DNA of 64,000 bases, from contig NZ_JACKZS010000007.1 of the NCBI RefSeq assembly GCF_014222285.1, positions 1-64,000 of the forward strand, read 5' to 3'. Numbering within the stretch: position 1 is the stretch's first letter; each line of letters starts with the position of its first letter. The notes under the pieces were generated by a model. That model did no database searches and had not been told where the DNA came from. It was given only the letters and a program-made list of their open reading frames with translations. This DNA comes from Nostoc sp. UCD121 (lineage in GTDB: Bacteria; Cyanobacteriota; Cyanobacteriia; Cyanobacteriales; Nostocaceae). A program made the translations under genes and the position numbers. Shown one piece after another: positions 19,673-31,187 of the stretch.

Positions 19673-19894
19673 ATGAACTCACTCCCAGAAAAATAAGCTG
19701 CTATTATCCAATTGTCTGAAGATGAAATGCGGGATTTATCAAACTGGCTTCAAGAATATCTCAATGATGCCTGGGACAAGCAAATTGAAACAGATGCAAA
19801 ATCTGGTAAATTGGATCAGTTAATCCAGCGTGCAAAGACAGATATTGAAGCTAATCAGGTAAAACCGTTAGATAAAATCCTTAACAACCTCTGA
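19673..19894 (+). pseudogene. Antitoxin of a RelE/ParE-type module, interrupted by a stop codon
   Basis: An ATG at 19673 opens MNSLPEK, meets TAA at codon 8, then continues in the same frame as AAIIQLSEDEMRDLSNWLQE to the stop. The whole is the size (about 73 residues) and helical character of small cyanobacterial antitoxins partnering RelE-like toxins. Only a TTG at 19712 could restart translation. It directly precedes the toxin remnant. Either a nonsense mutation or a TTG-started short protein; I favour decay because the toxin is also broken. Confidence 0.65.
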
Positions 19895-20133
19895 TTTTTG
19901 GCGCTCTTATGCTGTACTTTCACCTGAAGCTAAAGAGCAAGCTAGAAAGGCTTATCGTCTTTGGATTTATAATCAATTTTATCCGTTTTTGCATTTCAAA
20001 AAAGTTGGAAATGATTTATTTGTGGTCAGTCAGGATTAGTGGTGGATATCGCGCACTAGCAATTAAGAACAGCGAGGATTATTACTGGATCTGGATTGGT
20101 TCACATGATGAGTATGAGGCGCTGATTGAATAA
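19890..20133 (+). pseudogene. RelE/ParE-type toxin, frameshifted
   Basis: One frame reads SDFWRSYAVLSPEAKEQARK, later FKKVGNDL, and stops at 20039. Another frame from about 20022 supplies WSVRISGGYRALAIKNS and YYWIWIGSHDEYEALIE. Joined, they give a normal RelE/ParE-type toxin with its YRALA core and C-terminal HDEYE. The join requires removing four bases (TTTG) near 20020. No start codon is visible in the first frame either, since an upstream TAG closes it. The module is therefore doubly damaged. Confidence 0.7.
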
Positions 20134-20246
20134 GAATATTGCTGCTTCATTCTTTAACTTATTTTGTAACTTTCTCGACAATTATAAATGGATATGGGGA
20201 GATGAGGAGATAGGGAAAATAATAACTCCCCAATCCCCAGTCCCTT

Positions 20247-21455
20247 TTATACCAACGCTGCTGTTGCTTTCAATGCAAAAATCTTCTCAATCACATCTTC
20301 TACAACCTTATCTGGCGTGGAAGCACCAGAAGTAATTCCCACAATAATTTCACCATCTGGCAACCAGTTTTCTGTAGTTATTAACTGCCCATTTAATTGC
20401 CGATGTTCTATAGAATCTCCTGATTTAATCCGTTCAACAGTATCAATATGAAAAGAAGGAATTCCCCGCTCAAAAGCAATTTGTTGCAATTGCGTAGTAT
20501 TCGATGAATTAAAGCCACCAATTACTATCATCAAATCTAAATTATGCTCCACTAATTCCAACATGGCATCTTGCCGTTCTTGAGTGGCATCACAGATAGT
20601 ATTGAAGCTTTGAAAATGCTGATTTAACTCTATGGGGCCATACTTCTGCAACATAGTCCGCTCAAAGAGCTTCCCGAGTTGCTCAGTTTCGTCTTTCAGC
20701 ATCGTAGTTTGGTTAGCAATGCCAACTCTTTCTAAATCACGATCTGGGTCAAATCCTGCTGAACAAGCTTTAGCAAATTTTGTCAGAAATTCTTCACGAT
20801 TCCCACCATTGATAATATAGTCAGCAACATATTGCGCTTCTTGCAAATTCAACACAATCAAATATTTGCCAGCAAAGGAACTAGTTGCAACTGTTTCTTC
20901 GTGCTTATATTTACCGTGAATTATTGATGTATAATCGATTTTTTTGTGCTTTTCTACTGTATTCCAAACTTTAGATACCCAAGGACAAGTTGTATCAACA
21001 ATTTTGCAGCCTTTATCGTGAAGGATCTGCATTTCTTGAACGCTAGCCCCAAAAGCGGGTAATATCACTACATCACCAGTGCCAACAACAGAAAAGTCTT
21101 TATTCTTTCCTTCAATGGGAATAAATTCGACTTCCATCTCCTGCATTCGCTGATTTACAGAAGGGTTGTGGATAATCTCGTTAGTAATCCAGATGTGTTC
21201 TGTGGGGAAGTGCTGACGAGTTTCGTAGGCCATGGCCACAGCGCGTTCTACACCCCAGCAAAAACCAAAGGCTTGTGCTAGTCGGATTGTCACATCACCC
21301 CGTTGCAGAATGTAATTGCGATCGCGAATTTCTTGAATCAAGTTACTCTGATATTCAGATTGCAACTGGGTAGCAACTTCTGCTTGATGACCAAAGCCCT
21401 TGCGATTGTAATTTTCGGAATGTTGCAGGCTGCGCTTAAAAGCTTTTGTATCCAT
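20247..21455 (-). CDS. ispH: 4-hydroxy-3-methylbut-2-enyl diphosphate reductase (IspH)
   Basis: Last enzyme of the MEP isoprenoid pathway, converting HMBPP to IPP and DMAPP with a [4Fe-4S] cluster reduced by ferredoxin in cyanobacteria. Three cluster cysteines are visible: C66 in [11 protein letters not shown]157 in DTTCPWVSK and C288 in [11 protein letters not shown]. The roughly 60-residue N-terminal extension and 402-residue length match the cyanobacterial/plant form rather than the shorter E. coli type. Complete, single-gene unit. Confidence 0.96.
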   Translation of the reverse strand: MDTKAFKRSLQHSENYNRKGFGHQAEVATQLQSEYQSNLIQEIRDRNYILQRGDVTIRLAQAFGFCWGVERAVAMAYETRQHFPTEHIWITNEIIHNPSVNQRMQEMEVEFIPIEGKNKDFSVVGTGDVVILPAFGASVQEMQILHDKGCKIVDTTCPWVSKVWNTVEKHKKIDYTSIIHGKYKHEETVATSSFAGKYLIVLNLQEAQYVADYIINGGNREEFLTKFAKACSAGFDPDRDLERVGIANQTTMLKDETEQLGKLFERTMLQKYGPIELNQHFQSFNTICDATQERQDAMLELVEHNLDLMIVIGGFNSSNTTQLQQIAFERGIPSFHIDTVERIKSGDSIEHRQLNGQLITTENWLPDGEIIVGITSGASTPDKVVEDVIEKIFALKATAALV

Positions 21456-21574
21456 TAGATTTGTTTACTTCAACCACTATTTTTTATTTTCTCGCGCCAA
21501 GCCGCGATTTATACAGGATTGTATTCAAAGATATTACTTCTTTTTGTCCTTTACCCTTTTTCCCGTGAAAGACG

Positions 21575-22408
21575 TTAACGCTGGGATTTTAATTCGATTT
21601 CGCTATAAATCTGCAATGCAGAACGCCAAACTATATACCCTTCGGGACTTAAATGTAAGCCATCAGTAGTAAATTCGCGGCGGAGATTTCCTTGCTTGTT
21701 AGTAAACAGGGGATATAAATCAAGATATTTGATACCTTTTTTGGTAGAAATACTTTGCAGTTGCTGATTTAACCCCTGAATGCGACTGTTGGCAATAGCT
21801 AGAAGTTTATCTCGTCCTTTCCAGGTTGCTTCTTCTGCCCCATGTGGCAAAATCGATTGCACAACAATTTGCGCGGTGGGATGCCTCTTTCGGAGGTAAT
21901 TGATAATTTGTCGCTGATTATCTAAAATTTCCTCGTTGCTCACCCCCCGAATTAGGTCATTAATGCCAATCATCACAAAAATGACTTCTGGTTTGCTGCG
22001 GTCAAATATTTTCAACCTGTTTAAGAGTCCATTACTGGTTTCGCCAGAAATCCCTTGATTGAGCCAAGTTTTACCTTCGGGTAATAACTCAGGGGGAAAC
22101 CATAAACTCAGAGAATCACCCGCCAGGATAGTTAAATGCGGAGGACGTTGGTCAGCAGCGACCTTGGCTTCTTGCTTGAGAATTTCTACCCACTCCTGAT
22201 AAGTGAGTTGATGACGGCGACCCAAATCAGGTGTAGCAATTTGGGTTGAGTTGTTCAGGTTAATTTGTTCTGGGGATGTTACTATCCCAAAAAAAGCGGC
22301 CAATTTCTGCTGTTGCCAAATTAGCAGGAAGACCGCCAACATTAGGATGCCGTTGGTTAACAGCGAGAAAAATGCCCAGATAGGAAAGGTTTTTGCAGAA
22401 GTAGACAC
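21575..22408 (-). CDS. SGNH/GDSL-family hydrolase, membrane-anchored
   Basis: A lipase/esterase-fold enzyme. An N-terminal membrane segment (about 11-30) suggests a tethered, exported catalytic domain. SGNH blocks are present: GDSLSLWFP (Ser), GISGETSNGLL (Gly), IGINDLIRG (Asn) and DGLHLSPEGY (Asp/His). The start is GTG. Acyl substrate unknown; such proteins can deacylate lipids or polysaccharides. Its gene follows amt on the same strand after about 150 bases containing a GCGGGGCGTTTAGCCCG repeat. Confidence 0.85.
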   Translation of the reverse strand: MSTSAKTFPIWAFFSLLTNGILMLAVFLLIWQQQKLAAFFGIVTSPEQINLNNSTQIATPDLGRRHQLTYQEWVEILKQEAKVAADQRPPHLTILAGDSLSLWFPPELLPEGKTWLNQGISGETSNGLLNRLKIFDRSKPEVIFVMIGINDLIRGVSNEEILDNQRQIINYLRKRHPTAQIVVQSILPHGAEEATWKGRDKLLAIANSRIQGLNQQLQSISTKKGIKYLDLYPLFTNKQGNLRREFTTDGLHLSPEGYIVWRSALQIYSEIELKSQR

Positions 22409-22559
22409 GACTAGCGAAATTTACCAATTATTTGAATCAAATTTTAACGCTAGCGATCGCAAATTACACAATCTTCAAGTGGAAAGAAGGGGAAGTAAAC
22501 AAACTAACTCCTAACTCAGCACGGGCTAAACGCCCCGCTACCGCTAACAGCACTATTTA

Positions 22560-24002
22560 CTAAGTCGGACGATCACCAAACTCGGAATTGTAACCTTCTT
22601 CACCGTGTTCGTTGATATCCAAACCTTGCAATTCTGCTTCTTCTTTAACACGCAGTCCAACTGTAGCATCGATAACCTTGAGAATAATCCACGTACCAAC
22701 ACCTGCGATCGCGTAAGCAACGGCGATTGCTATTAGTTCAACTCCCAATTCACCAAAATTACCACGCAGCACTCCGTCTTTACCTGCGCCGTTGACTTGA
22801 GTTGTGGCAAAGATGGCTGTTAAAATTGCCCCCACTGTACCACCAACGCCATGCACAGGATACGTATCTAAAGCATCGTCAATTTGCAGCTTATGTTTGA
22901 AACTTACAGCATAGAAGCAAACAAAGGCAGTAATGAAACCAATTAAAATCGCTGATAGCGGTGTGACAAATCCGGCGGCGGGAGTGATACCTACTAAACC
23001 AGCAACGGCTCCTGTAGCTGCTCCGACGGCTGTGGGTTTACCCCGTAAAACTGCTTCCAAAATTAGCCACATTAATGCACCGGCAGCCGCCGACGTATTG
23101 GTGGCAACAAAGGCTGTTGTTGCTAAATTTGTTGTTAAGTCCCCAGAAGTTCCACTAGCAACAGTTAGGGCACTCCCAGCGTTGAAACCGAACCAACCAA
23201 ACCACAGCAAGCCAGCACCCAGCAAGATGAAAGGAACGTTGTGCGGCGGACTAAGGCGATCGGGATGGGTTCTACGGGGGCCAAGGACGATGGCAGCTAC
23301 CAGAGCAGAAATACCAGAACTAATATGAACCACTGTGCCGCCTGCAAAGTCGAGGGCACCCAATCCACCATATAAACCCAAGAATCCACCTTTCGCCCAT
23401 ACCATGTGATCCAGGGGGGCGTAAACAAAGGTTGACCACAACAGCACAAACAGACAATAAGCGCGGAAACTCATCCGCTCAACGAGCGCCCCAGAAATTA
23501 AAGCTGGGGTAATAATGGCAAACATGGCTTGATAAATCATGAATGCCTGGTGGGGAATTGTTCCAGCATAAGAGACTACATCAGCATATTTGGGGTCTGC
23601 TGCTTTGAGCGCATCTTCATAAGGCAGATGCGGCAAGTAGCCTTGAGTCTCTAAACCGACACCGTTCAACCCAAACCATTGCAATCCACCGATGAATGGC
23701 AATCCTGGTGCAAAAGAAAGACTATAACCCCAGAGAATCCAGGTAACTCCCACGATCGCCATCAACACAAAGCTCATCATCAATGTGTTTAGGATATTGC
23801 GCGATCGCACAAATCCACCATAGAAAAACGCCAATCCTGGTGTCATTAGCAGCACCAATGCTGCTGAAATCAGCATAAATGCCGTGTCTCCAGTATCAGC
23901 AGCTGGTACAGCAGCTGCTGTTTGAGCAAAAGCATTACCCATTAGCGGCCCTGCCAAAAACAGTAGGCTGATAGCCCCAATCATCACAACTTTCTTCAAC
24001 AC
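22560..24002 (-). CDS. amt: Ammonium transporter (Amt/MEP/Rh family)
   Basis: Conducts ammonium across the cytoplasmic membrane. A signal-peptide-like N-terminus (residues 1-26) precedes eleven predicted membrane segments. Family motifs: FFYGGFVRSRN, the DFAGGTVVHISSG segment around a pore His, and THPDRLSPPHNVP. Length 480 fits the cyanobacterial Amt1 group. Start is GTG with AGGAAG about nine bases upstream. No glnB/glnK gene adjoins it. A perfect NtcA-type GTA-N8-TAC lies about 30 bases before the start, consistent with nitrogen control. Confidence 0.95.
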   Translation of the reverse strand: MLKKVVMIGAISLLFLAGPLMGNAFAQTAAAVPAADTGDTAFMLISAALVLLMTPGLAFFYGGFVRSRNILNTLMMSFVLMAIVGVTWILWGYSLSFAPGLPFIGGLQWFGLNGVGLETQGYLPHLPYEDALKAADPKYADVVSYAGTIPHQAFMIYQAMFAIITPALISGALVERMSFRAYCLFVLLWSTFVYAPLDHMVWAKGGFLGLYGGLGALDFAGGTVVHISSGISALVAAIVLGPRRTHPDRLSPPHNVPFILLGAGLLWFGWFGFNAGSALTVASGTSGDLTTNLATTAFVATNTSAAAGALMWLILEAVLRGKPTAVGAATGAVAGLVGITPAAGFVTPLSAILIGFITAFVCFYAVSFKHKLQIDDALDTYPVHGVGGTVGAILTAIFATTQVNGAGKDGVLRGNFGELGVELIAIAVAYAIAGVGTWIILKVIDATVGLRVKEEAELQGLDINEHGEEGYNSEFGDRPT

Positions 24003-24031
24003 TTGTTTTTCTTCCTAAGAACCAACAATTT

Positions 24032-24045
24032 GTATCCTTAACTAC
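24032..24045 (-). promoter_or_regulatory. Candidate NtcA binding site upstream of amt
   Basis: GTAGTTAAGGATAC (minus strand) fits GTA-N8-TAC exactly. The distance to the amt start is short for a classic activated promoter, and no convincing TAN3T -10 box follows at the usual spacing. Confidence 0.5.
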
Positions 24046-24568
24046 ATTTGATTACTTTTGACTATATATTTTTGTCTTAAAAGTTACTTAACTTTAATTT
24101 TCTGGAAATGTTAACAAAAATATAATCCTAATTGTAGTTGCCAAAATCGAACCAAGGGTGTATCAATGCAATGATTGCATCATTTTGTGCAGGATAGCAT
24201 TTTATGCAAGCGCTACAAAACTCTAAATTTTTAGTTACTTACTGTTACAAATCAAGATACTTGTAAAAATTGATAATTATTATCAATTTTCTGAAAATTT
24301 GCACAAATTTACCATGAATTCTCTTTATATCTACGCATTTATGCGGGAGATATACAGATGGTTGCTTATCTTCGGCTGGTTATTAAAAAACCTTGGCGAT
24401 TTTTGGTCAGGTAATTATTTGTTCAGGGAATTCCAGCAAAAGAAATATCCCATCTCCAGATAGCACAGATATGGTATCCAACAAATATACAAATAATTTT
24501 AGATAATTTATTTTTTGTTAGTCTCTGAAAAGCAGGTATTAGAAAATTTATTAATCTAGAAGTTTTAC
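24046..24568. other. Intergenic region upstream of amt
   Basis: No gene seen in about 520 bases. A perfect odd-length palindrome ATGCAAT-G-ATTGCAT lies at 24166-24180, a possible regulator site. The remainder is AT-rich. Confidence 0.4.
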
Positions 24569-24892
24569 TCAAGGTCTGGGTGCAAACATGATAATTAGAA
24601 CACTCACTAAAGCGAAACATGCTCCTATGAGGTCATAGCGGTCTGGAGTTACACCGTCTACCTTCCAACCCCAAAACATTGCTATTGCGATAAACACACC
24701 GCCGTAAGCAGCATACACTCTGCCAAAATTTGCCGATTGAAGAGTTGCAATAATCCCATAGAAAGCTAAAGCAATTCCCCCCAATATGCCCCACCAGAAC
24801 GGCTTACCTTCGCGCAACCACAACCAGATTAGGTAGCCTCCTCCAATTTCAAATAAACCAGCCCACAAAAAATACAGCAGAGACTTAATCAT
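24569..24892 (-). CDS. YnfA/UPF0060-family small membrane protein
   Basis: 107 residues with four predicted membrane segments. The opening SLLYFLWAGLFEIGGGYLIW, RVYAAYGGVFI and DRYDLIGA are characteristic of the YnfA family, relatives of small multidrug resistance transporters. Function undefined; some members have been linked to efflux. Complete. Confidence 0.9.
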   Translation of the reverse strand: MIKSLLYFLWAGLFEIGGGYLIWLWLREGKPFWWGILGGIALAFYGIIATLQSANFGRVYAAYGGVFIAIAMFWGWKVDGVTPDRYDLIGACFALVSVLIIMFAPRP

Positions 24893-25103
24893 TTGACAAA
24901 TTTATTTATCAGCTAGAACTCAGTGAAATTACGCTAACGCTTTTAACTAAACTATTGTCATTAATTGAAGTAAGTTTATTGACCTGGGCATTGGCATTGG
25001 ATATTAGGTATTAGGCATGGTGGGCAATCTCCTTGTCTCCCCTTTAATCTCCCTCATTTCCCTGCTTTTTCCCCAGCGCCCAAAATGTAGATAAGGCTTA
25101 AGG

Positions 25104-28100
25104 ATGAAAGCACCATTACCTAATAACGAAATACAGAGAATCGAGACACTTTTGGAGTATAAAATTCTCGACACACCATCTGAAGCTGCCTTTGATGACC
25201 TCACTCGTTTAGCCTCCTATATTTGTCAGACTCCTATTGCCTTAATTAGCTTAATTGATACAAATCGCCAGTGGTTCAAGTCAAAAGTCGGTTTAGATGT
25301 CTTAGAAACACATCGAGATTTTGCATTCTGTAGCCATGCTATTTTAGAGCCTGACATTTTTGTTGTGCCTGATGCAACAGATGACGAAAGGTTTGCTACC
25401 AACCCACTGGTTACATCTAACCCAAATATTAAATTTTATGCTGGTGTACCTCTGACTAACCCTGAAGGATATGCTTTAGGAACTCTGTGTGTAATTGATT
25501 ACGTACCACGAGAACTTACTCCAGAACAGATAGAGGCATTACGAATATTAGGTCGTCAAGTCATCAAGCAACTGGAATTGCGCCGAAATTTAGCAAGTTT
25601 AGTACTTGTTACCAAGAAAAATAAACAGACGCAGAAGGCAAGCAGACAATTTTTTAAAAAGATTGCAGCAAGTTTTGGTGTCGCGTCGGTAATTTTAGTT
25701 TTGATTGGTTTAGTTTCTTATCAAAATACAACAGTATCTACTAATAATCGCAGTATATTAAAAAATACTTCTCAAAAAATCAACAGTTTAGAAGAATTAC
25801 TGTCTCAAATAAAGGATGCGGAGACTAGGCAGCGTAGTTATATTATTACTGGAAAACCAACTTATCTAAAACCTTATCAAGAATCACTTACCAATGTCGA
25901 GCAAGAAATTGCCAAACTAAAGAATTTAAGCACAGATCAACCAAACCAGATTGTAACGCTTGAAATTCTAATTGCTGATAAACTTACTGAACTAAACCAG
26001 ACTATCAACTTACGCCAAAAAAAGGGAGCAGAGGCGGCGTTGCAGGTAGTACTGACAAATAAAAGTCAAAATCTCATGGATGATATCCGCAAGGAGATCA
26101 ATGAGATAGAGAACGAGGAAAGGGAGCGGCATCAGCAACTTTCACAAACAGCAAAAGCTTGGACTCGCAAAACAACTGTGACAATTGCGATCGCTATTTG
26201 CCTCAGTTTTATTGTTCTGACTGTAGTTTACTACTTGATTTATCATGAGGTAACAGAGCGCAAAAGGGCAGAAGAAAGCTTAAATCAAGAACGTAACTTT
26301 ATTTCAGCAGTCCTTCATACAGCCAGTGCATTAGTAATAGTTCTTGATTCTCAAGGGCAAATTGTTCGTTTCAACCAAGCTTGTGAGCAAATAACGGGTT
26401 ACTCCTTCGATGAGGTCAGGGGTAGGTATATATGGAATTTATTGCTAATTCCTGAAGAGATGGAATCAGTTAAAGCAGTTTTTGAGGAATTGCTAACTGG
26501 TAGAGGCTTTTTGGAGTATGAGAACCATTGGGTAATGAAGGATGGCAGTCATCGGCTGATTGCTTGGTCAAATACCTTCTTAAAAGACTATGAAGGAGCG
26601 GTGGAATACATTGTTAGCACTGGCACTGACATCACCGATCGCAAACGAGTACAACAGCATTTAACTGCACAATATGCTGCAACCCGCGTTTTGGCAGATT
26701 CTACCACAATCAACGAGGCTAACCCTCGAATCTTACAAGGAATCTGCGAGAGTTTAGGATGGGATTTAGGTGAAATCTGGATGGTCGATCAGCAAGCAAA
26801 TGTGCTGCGTTTTCTTTCCATCTGGCATAAAGCATCCCTTGAAGTGCAAGAATTTGAAGCACTGAATCGGCAAACCACATTTATAGAAGGAATTGGACTA
26901 CCTGGGCGTGTCTGGGCTAGTTCTGAAGCTGTTTGGCTTACTGATGTCGTCACGGATCTGAATTTTCCTCACTTCAAAATTGCGGCTCAAGTAGGGCTAC
27001 ACGCAGCTTTCGGTTTTCCAATTCGGACTGGTAACAAAATTCTAGGCGTGATTACCTGCTTCAATCGTGAAATCAAACCTCCTGACCAAGATTTAGTTAA
27101 CACGATGAATTCTATTGGTGAACAAGTGGGCCAATTTATTCAGCGTAAGCGGGCTGAAGAGGAATTACAACGCCAAAACTTGCGATCGCAACTTTTTACC
27201 GAAATCACCCTCAAAATTCGCCAGTCTTTGCAAATCGACGAAATTCTCGAAATCACTGTCAAGGAAGTGCAAAAGATTCTTCAAACTGACCGAGTTTTAA
27301 TCTATCAGCTTTTACCAGATGAGTCTGCAACCTCCGTTGTTGAAGCTGTAATTTCTGGCTTACCAGAGATTAAAGAGCAAACTATCACCGCCCCTTACTT
27401 ACGAGCAGAATACCTGCAACAGTACTATCTACAAAAGTACCGTCAAGGAGAGATTTTAGGACTGGCTGAGTTAGATTTACTCGAAGTCCAACAAAGTGAC
27501 CTGAAATTAATCCAACAGTTTGGGGTCAAAGTCAACTTTGTTGTACCTATTTTGGTCAAAGAAGAACTTCGCGGTTTGCTCATAGTCCATCAGTGTGATG
27601 ATTCTCACCAATGGTCTAGTTTTGAAACTCATCTTTTGCGGCAAATAGCTGACCAAGTAGGCATTGCTTTAGCCCAAGCTCAACTTTTAAAAGCAGAAAC
27701 TCGTCAGCGAGAAGAACTTGAAATTGCCCGTCACCAAGCGGAATTAGCTTCTCAGACTAAAAGTGCTTTTTTGGCAAATATGAGTCATGAAATTCGCACT
27801 CCCATGAATGCTGTCTTGGGGATGACCAGTTTGGTTTTAGATACTCCCTTAAATCCAGAACAACGAGATTTTATTGAAACAATTCGGATTAGTGGAGATG
27901 CCCTTTTAAGTTTAATCAATGAGATTTTGGATCTTTCCAAACTTGAGGCCGGAGAAATGGCTCTCGAAACTCTAGATTTTAACCTATCCACTTGTGTTGA
28001 AGAAGTGGTAGGATTATTGGCTACATCAGCCCATAGTAAGGGGTTAGAAATTGCTGCACTACTTTATAGCAACGTCCCTATTCACCTCAAAGGCGATGCT

Positions 28101-29825
28101 AGTAGGTTACGGCAAATTCTGATGAACCTAATTAGCAACGCTATTAAGTTCACTAGCGTTGGTGAAGTCGTAGTGCAAGTAGAATTGCGATCGCCTTTGG
28201 CAAAGGCATCGCTTTCTTCTACAACAGCCACCATCCATTTTGCCATCAAAGATACAGGTCTTGGCATTAGCCCTGAAGACCAACACAAAATCTTTACGCC
28301 ATTTACCCAAGTGGATGCTTCTACCACTCGCAAGTATGGTGGTACCGGTTTAGGATTAGCCATCTGCAAACAACTGGTGACTTTGATGGGAGGAGTTATT
28401 GGTGTGGAAAGTCAGAGGGGGAAAGGATCTAAGTTTTGGTTTGAGGTGCCTTTTGCCAAACAACTTCAACCTGTTTTGCCAAACTCCAATAGCTTCTTGC
28501 CTGCGACACGTTACACGAAGGTCAAGAGCGAAGACGGATTTTTGAACAATCGCCGCTTGTTAGTAGTAGATAGTAATGCTACTAATTGCAAAATTATCTA
28601 TCATCAAGCTATCGGTTGGGGAATGCAGGTAGATCAAGCTGACAGTATTGCTGCTGCACTCATTGCTATTCAGGAAGCTTGTGAGTGTGGTAATTCTTAT
28701 GATGTCGTCTTGCTTGATATGCAAATGGCTCAAACTTCTGGCATAACTTTAGAAGAACAAATTAAAGCCAATTCTGCAACTGCTAAGATACCTTTGATTA
28801 TACTCACCTCTATTAATCAACGTGCCCAATTGCAACGGGCGCTCAAAATAGGATTTGCTGCTTACTTAGTCAAACCCGTTAAGCCCTCTCGACTCCTTGA
28901 TACCATTATGAATATTCTAAAAACTCAGCCTCAACCAGAAGAAGGGTCTAAAGGAAGAAGGCTAGACGCTACCACAAAAATCTCAAGTACAGAAACTTCC
29001 AGCATTCCTACTTCCTCTGCACCTAACCCCTCTACTCAATTCCAGTTAAAAATTCTCTTAGCTGAAGATAATTTGGTGAATCAAAAAGTCGCCCTGAAGC
29101 AACTTCAGAGTTTAGGCTACAAAGCCGATGTTGCTGCCAATGGAGAGGAAGTTTTGCAGCTATTAGAAAAAATTCCTTATGATTTGATTCTAATGGATTG
29201 CCAAATGCCAATTCTTGATGGCTTAGAAACCACAAAAGAAATTCATCGTTGGCAAGAAGACGCTTTTGTTCTGCGTCGTCGTCCTGTGGTGATTGCGATG
29301 ACGGCTAATGCGATGAAAGAAGACCAACAAATGTGTCTCAATGCAGGAATGGATGACTATCTGAGTAAGCCAGTGTTTAAAGAAAAATTGGCTGCTACTC
29401 TAGAACATTGGACAGGCGTTATCTTCTCTAAACAAGAGGCAGTTGTTGATGAACAGACAGCTTCCACCACAAACAACGACACAATTGACCTAGCAATTGA
29501 TTGGGAACACTTGCATCGGATATCGGAAAATGATGGAGAATTTGAATTAAATCTATTGCAAATATACCTTGAAGATGTTGAACCCCGTTTAGAGATCATG
29601 ATTGCAGCGATCGCATCTGATGACTTTGGGCAAATTGCGCGAGAAGCTCATCACCTTAAAGGTGCTAGTGCCAATGTTGGAGCCACAGCTATGTATCTAG
29701 CAGCTGAAAAACTAGAAAAGTTAGCTTACGAGCAAGAGCTTAGAGATGCTACTAACTTAGTTTTAGAGTTAAAAGAATTTGTCAACTCTATGCAAGACTT
29801 TTTAACAAGAAAGACTTCAGTCTGA
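25104..29825 (+). CDS. Hybrid phosphorelay histidine kinase (GAF-CHASE3-PAS-GAF-GAF-HK-REC-REC-HPt)
   Basis: 1573 residues. In order: GAF (about 15-165, ending in the REFAFCSH-type region), membrane segment (190-210), a four-helix periplasmic CHASE3-like domain with [11 protein letters not shown] (215-345), membrane segment (357-378), PAS (400-515), GAF (530-680), phytochrome-like GAF (690-860), kinase with His895 in [11 protein letters not shown], ATPase domain, receiver with Asp1205 (LLDMQM), receiver with Asp1365 (LMDCQMP) and HPt with His1516 in EAHHLKGAS. The first receiver is divergent. All phosphorelay steps are thus in one chain, with output to an unlinked regulator. An N-terminal GAF before the membrane segments is unusual and should be cytoplasmic. 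Confidence 0.9.
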   Translation: MKAPLPNNEIQRIETLLEYKILDTPSEAAFDDLTRLASYICQTPIALISLIDTNRQWFKSKVGLDVLETHRDFAFCSHAILEPDIFVVPDATDDERFATNPLVTSNPNIKFYAGVPLTNPEGYALGTLCVIDYVPRELTPEQIEALRILGRQVIKQLELRRNLASLVLVTKKNKQTQKASRQFFKKIAASFGVASVILVLIGLVSYQNTTVSTNNRSILKNTSQKINSLEELLSQIKDAETRQRSYIITGKPTYLKPYQESLTNVEQEIAKLKNLSTDQPNQIVTLEILIADKLTELNQTINLRQKKGAEAALQVVLTNKSQNLMDDIRKEINEIENEERERHQQLSQTAKAWTRKTTVTIAIAICLSFIVLTVVYYLIYHEVTERKRAEESLNQERNFISAVLHTASALVIVLDSQGQIVRFNQACEQITGYSFDEVRGRYIWNLLLIPEEMESVKAVFEELLTGRGFLEYENHWVMKDGSHRLIAWSNTFLKDYEGAVEYIVSTGTDITDRKRVQQHLTAQYAATRVLADSTTINEANPRILQGICESLGWDLGEIWMVDQQANVLRFLSIWHKASLEVQEFEALNRQTTFIEGIGLPGRVWASSEAVWLTDVVTDLNFPHFKIAAQVGLHAAFGFPIRTGNKILGVITCFNREIKPPDQDLVNTMNSIGEQVGQFIQRKRAEEELQRQNLRSQLFTEITLKIRQSLQIDEILEITVKEVQKILQTDRVLIYQLLPDESATSVVEAVISGLPEIKEQTITAPYLRAEYLQQYYLQKYRQGEILGLAELDLLEVQQSDLKLIQQFGVKVNFVVPILVKEELRGLLIVHQCDDSHQWSSFETHLLRQIADQVGIALAQAQLLKAETRQREELEIARHQAELASQTKSAFLANMSHEIRTPMNAVLGMTSLVLDTPLNPEQRDFIETIRISGDALLSLINEILDLSKLEAGEMALETLDFNLSTCVEEVVGLLATSAHSKGLEIAALLYSNVPIHLKGDASRLRQILMNLISNAIKFTSVGEVVVQVELRSPLAKASLSSTTATIHFAIKDTGLGISPEDQHKIFTPFTQVDASTTRKYGGTGLGLAICKQLVTLMGGVIGVESQRGKGSKFWFEVPFAKQLQPVLPNSNSFLPATRYTKVKSEDGFLNNRRLLVVDSNATNCKIIYHQAIGWGMQVDQADSIAAALIAIQEACECGNSYDVVLLDMQMAQTSGITLEEQIKANSATAKIPLIILTSINQRAQLQRALKIGFAAYLVKPVKPSRLLDTIMNILKTQPQPEEGSKGRRLDATTKISSTETSSIPTSSAPNPSTQFQLKILLAEDNLVNQKVALKQLQSLGYKADVAANGEEVLQLLEKIPYDLILMDCQMPILDGLETTKEIHRWQEDAFVLRRRPVVIAMTANAMKEDQQMCLNAGMDDYLSKPVFKEKLAATLEHWTGVIFSKQEAVVDEQTASTTNNDTIDLAIDWEHLHRISENDGEFELNLLQIYLEDVEPRLEIMIAAIASDDFGQIAREAHHLKGASANVGATAMYLAAEKLEKLAYEQELRDATNLVLELKEFVNSMQDFLTRKTSV

Positions 29826-30129
29826 ATTCTGTACAAGTAGCGGATAAATATGTGAATTTAAGTCCCACACTAATTAATTCTGAATTCTACATTTTTTTTA
29901 ATCATAAATAAAGTAACAAATCCCACCATTTTAGTTACCCATCAAAAATGATGAGGTATTAATTCCAAATTAATATAGAAAATAGCCTTGATACAATCAT
30001 ACCAATAAAAAATTTTAGCATTTACAGAAAGAAAGCTAGCATAGAATCTTCCTACACTCCAGCAACTTTAGCTGATATAGTAACTGATACCGCCATTACT
30101 TGGCTAATTATCATTATTCAAGAGGTCTT
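29826..30129. other. Intergenic region, no gene seen
   Basis: About 300 AT-rich bases between the phosphorelay kinase and a lipoprotein gene. It must contain the latter's promoter; no clear box pair or hairpin was found. Confidence 0.35.
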
Positions 30130-30555
30130 ATGAAACGCTTAATCTACATCATCCCTGTTACTGCAATTAGCTTACTGACATTGGTAGGATGCAATAGCGA
30201 TCAAAAATCCACCACCCAAACTCCTACTACCACAGAAACCACTAAGGCAACAACGGTATCTAAAACTCCTAGCGCTACGCAGGGAGGTTTTGATACTTTG
30301 GCCGGTGTCGTTACAAATACAAAAACTGCGGTGCAAGCCGGAAACTTTGACAAAGCTCAACAGGAATTTAATAAGTTTGAAAATTCTTGGTCTAAAGTTG
30401 AGGATGGTGTCAAAACTAAATCTTCAAAAACCTATAATGTCATCGAAGATACTGTTACCCAAGTAAAGGGTTCGCTGAAAGCAAAAGATAAAGCGAAATC
30501 TCTTAAAGGCTTACAAACACTTGAAACAAACATTGCCACTGCTTCTAAAAAGTAA
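30130..30555 (+). CDS. Small lipoprotein with helical domain
   Basis: Start at the ATG after AGAGGTCTT giving MKRLIYIIPVTAISLL. A lipobox LTLVGC sets the lipidated Cys near residue 21. A Thr/Ser/Pro/Lys-rich linker precedes a helical domain (about 62-141) with the pattern A-x-G-N-F-D-K-A and NSWSKVEDGVK-x-KSSKTYNVIED. The W-x-x-VE...Y-x-x-IE spacing recalls DUF4363 and EfeO/imelysin-like helical domains, but I cannot assign a family. Exported, function unknown. Confidence 0.75.
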   Translation: MKRLIYIIPVTAISLLTLVGCNSDQKSTTQTPTTTETTKATTVSKTPSATQGGFDTLAGVVTNTKTAVQAGNFDKAQQEFNKFENSWSKVEDGVKTKSSKTYNVIEDTVTQVKGSLKAKDKAKSLKGLQTLETNIATASKK

Positions 30556-30690
30556 GATCAAACTAAAATAGAGCAGGAGTCAAAAGACAAGAGACACTAA
30601 GAAAAAGTCTTTATATCTAGCTTTGAGACAAATAATTCTGTAGTTTATCAAGTTGCAAACTGCTATAGTTTCCACTGGAGATTTTGGATA

Positions 30691-30966
30691 ATGCGTTCAT
30701 TTCGCAAATATCACCGGACTCTGGCGATTATTTTGGCTTTACCGCTTGCTGTAACATTGTTAACTGGTATTGCAGCTACCCTGGTAGGTGAGTGGTCAGC
30801 TAACATTGGAGTTCCCCGTAGTCTACTACTTTCAATTCATCGTGGTGAAATCTTGGGTTTACAAGGAATTTACCCGATTTTGAACGGACTAGGACTATTA
30901 GGGTTGCTGGTTACTGGATTAAGTATGACTAGTTTGTTTGGTAGAAAAAGACCAAAATCTGAGTAA
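30691..30966 (+). CDS. Small PepSY-associated-type membrane protein
   Basis: 91 residues with two hydrophobic segments (about 12-32 and 62-82). The opening RKYHRTLAIILALPL with HRG in the loop resembles the membrane part of PepSY-TM proteins (FRKxHRxxG type). Short, no catalytic motif. Function unknown. Confidence 0.7.
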   Translation: MRSFRKYHRTLAIILALPLAVTLLTGIAATLVGEWSANIGVPRSLLLSIHRGEILGLQGIYPILNGLGLLGLLVTGLSMTSLFGRKRPKSE

Positions 30967-31187
30967 GGATTGGTCAAAAGCGATCGCAGTCTTTTAAGAT
31001 ATCAAGTCAGTTCCCCTGCGATCGCAAAAGTGAAATCAAGCCATAATCTATTGTCTCCAGTGCTGTAAAACTCATTGTAAAAGCAGCTTTAAAGTTCTTG
31101 CTCCTGCTTCAGAACGGACTAGAATTTGGATAGACATAACTTTGATAAGTAATACCTGTGACAAGCCGCTAAGAGCGCCTAAGCAAT

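Noticed and set aside
22933..23328. 131-codon open frame antisense to amt
   Set aside because: Ala/Pro/Lys-rich mirror of a membrane protein gene with no independent support.
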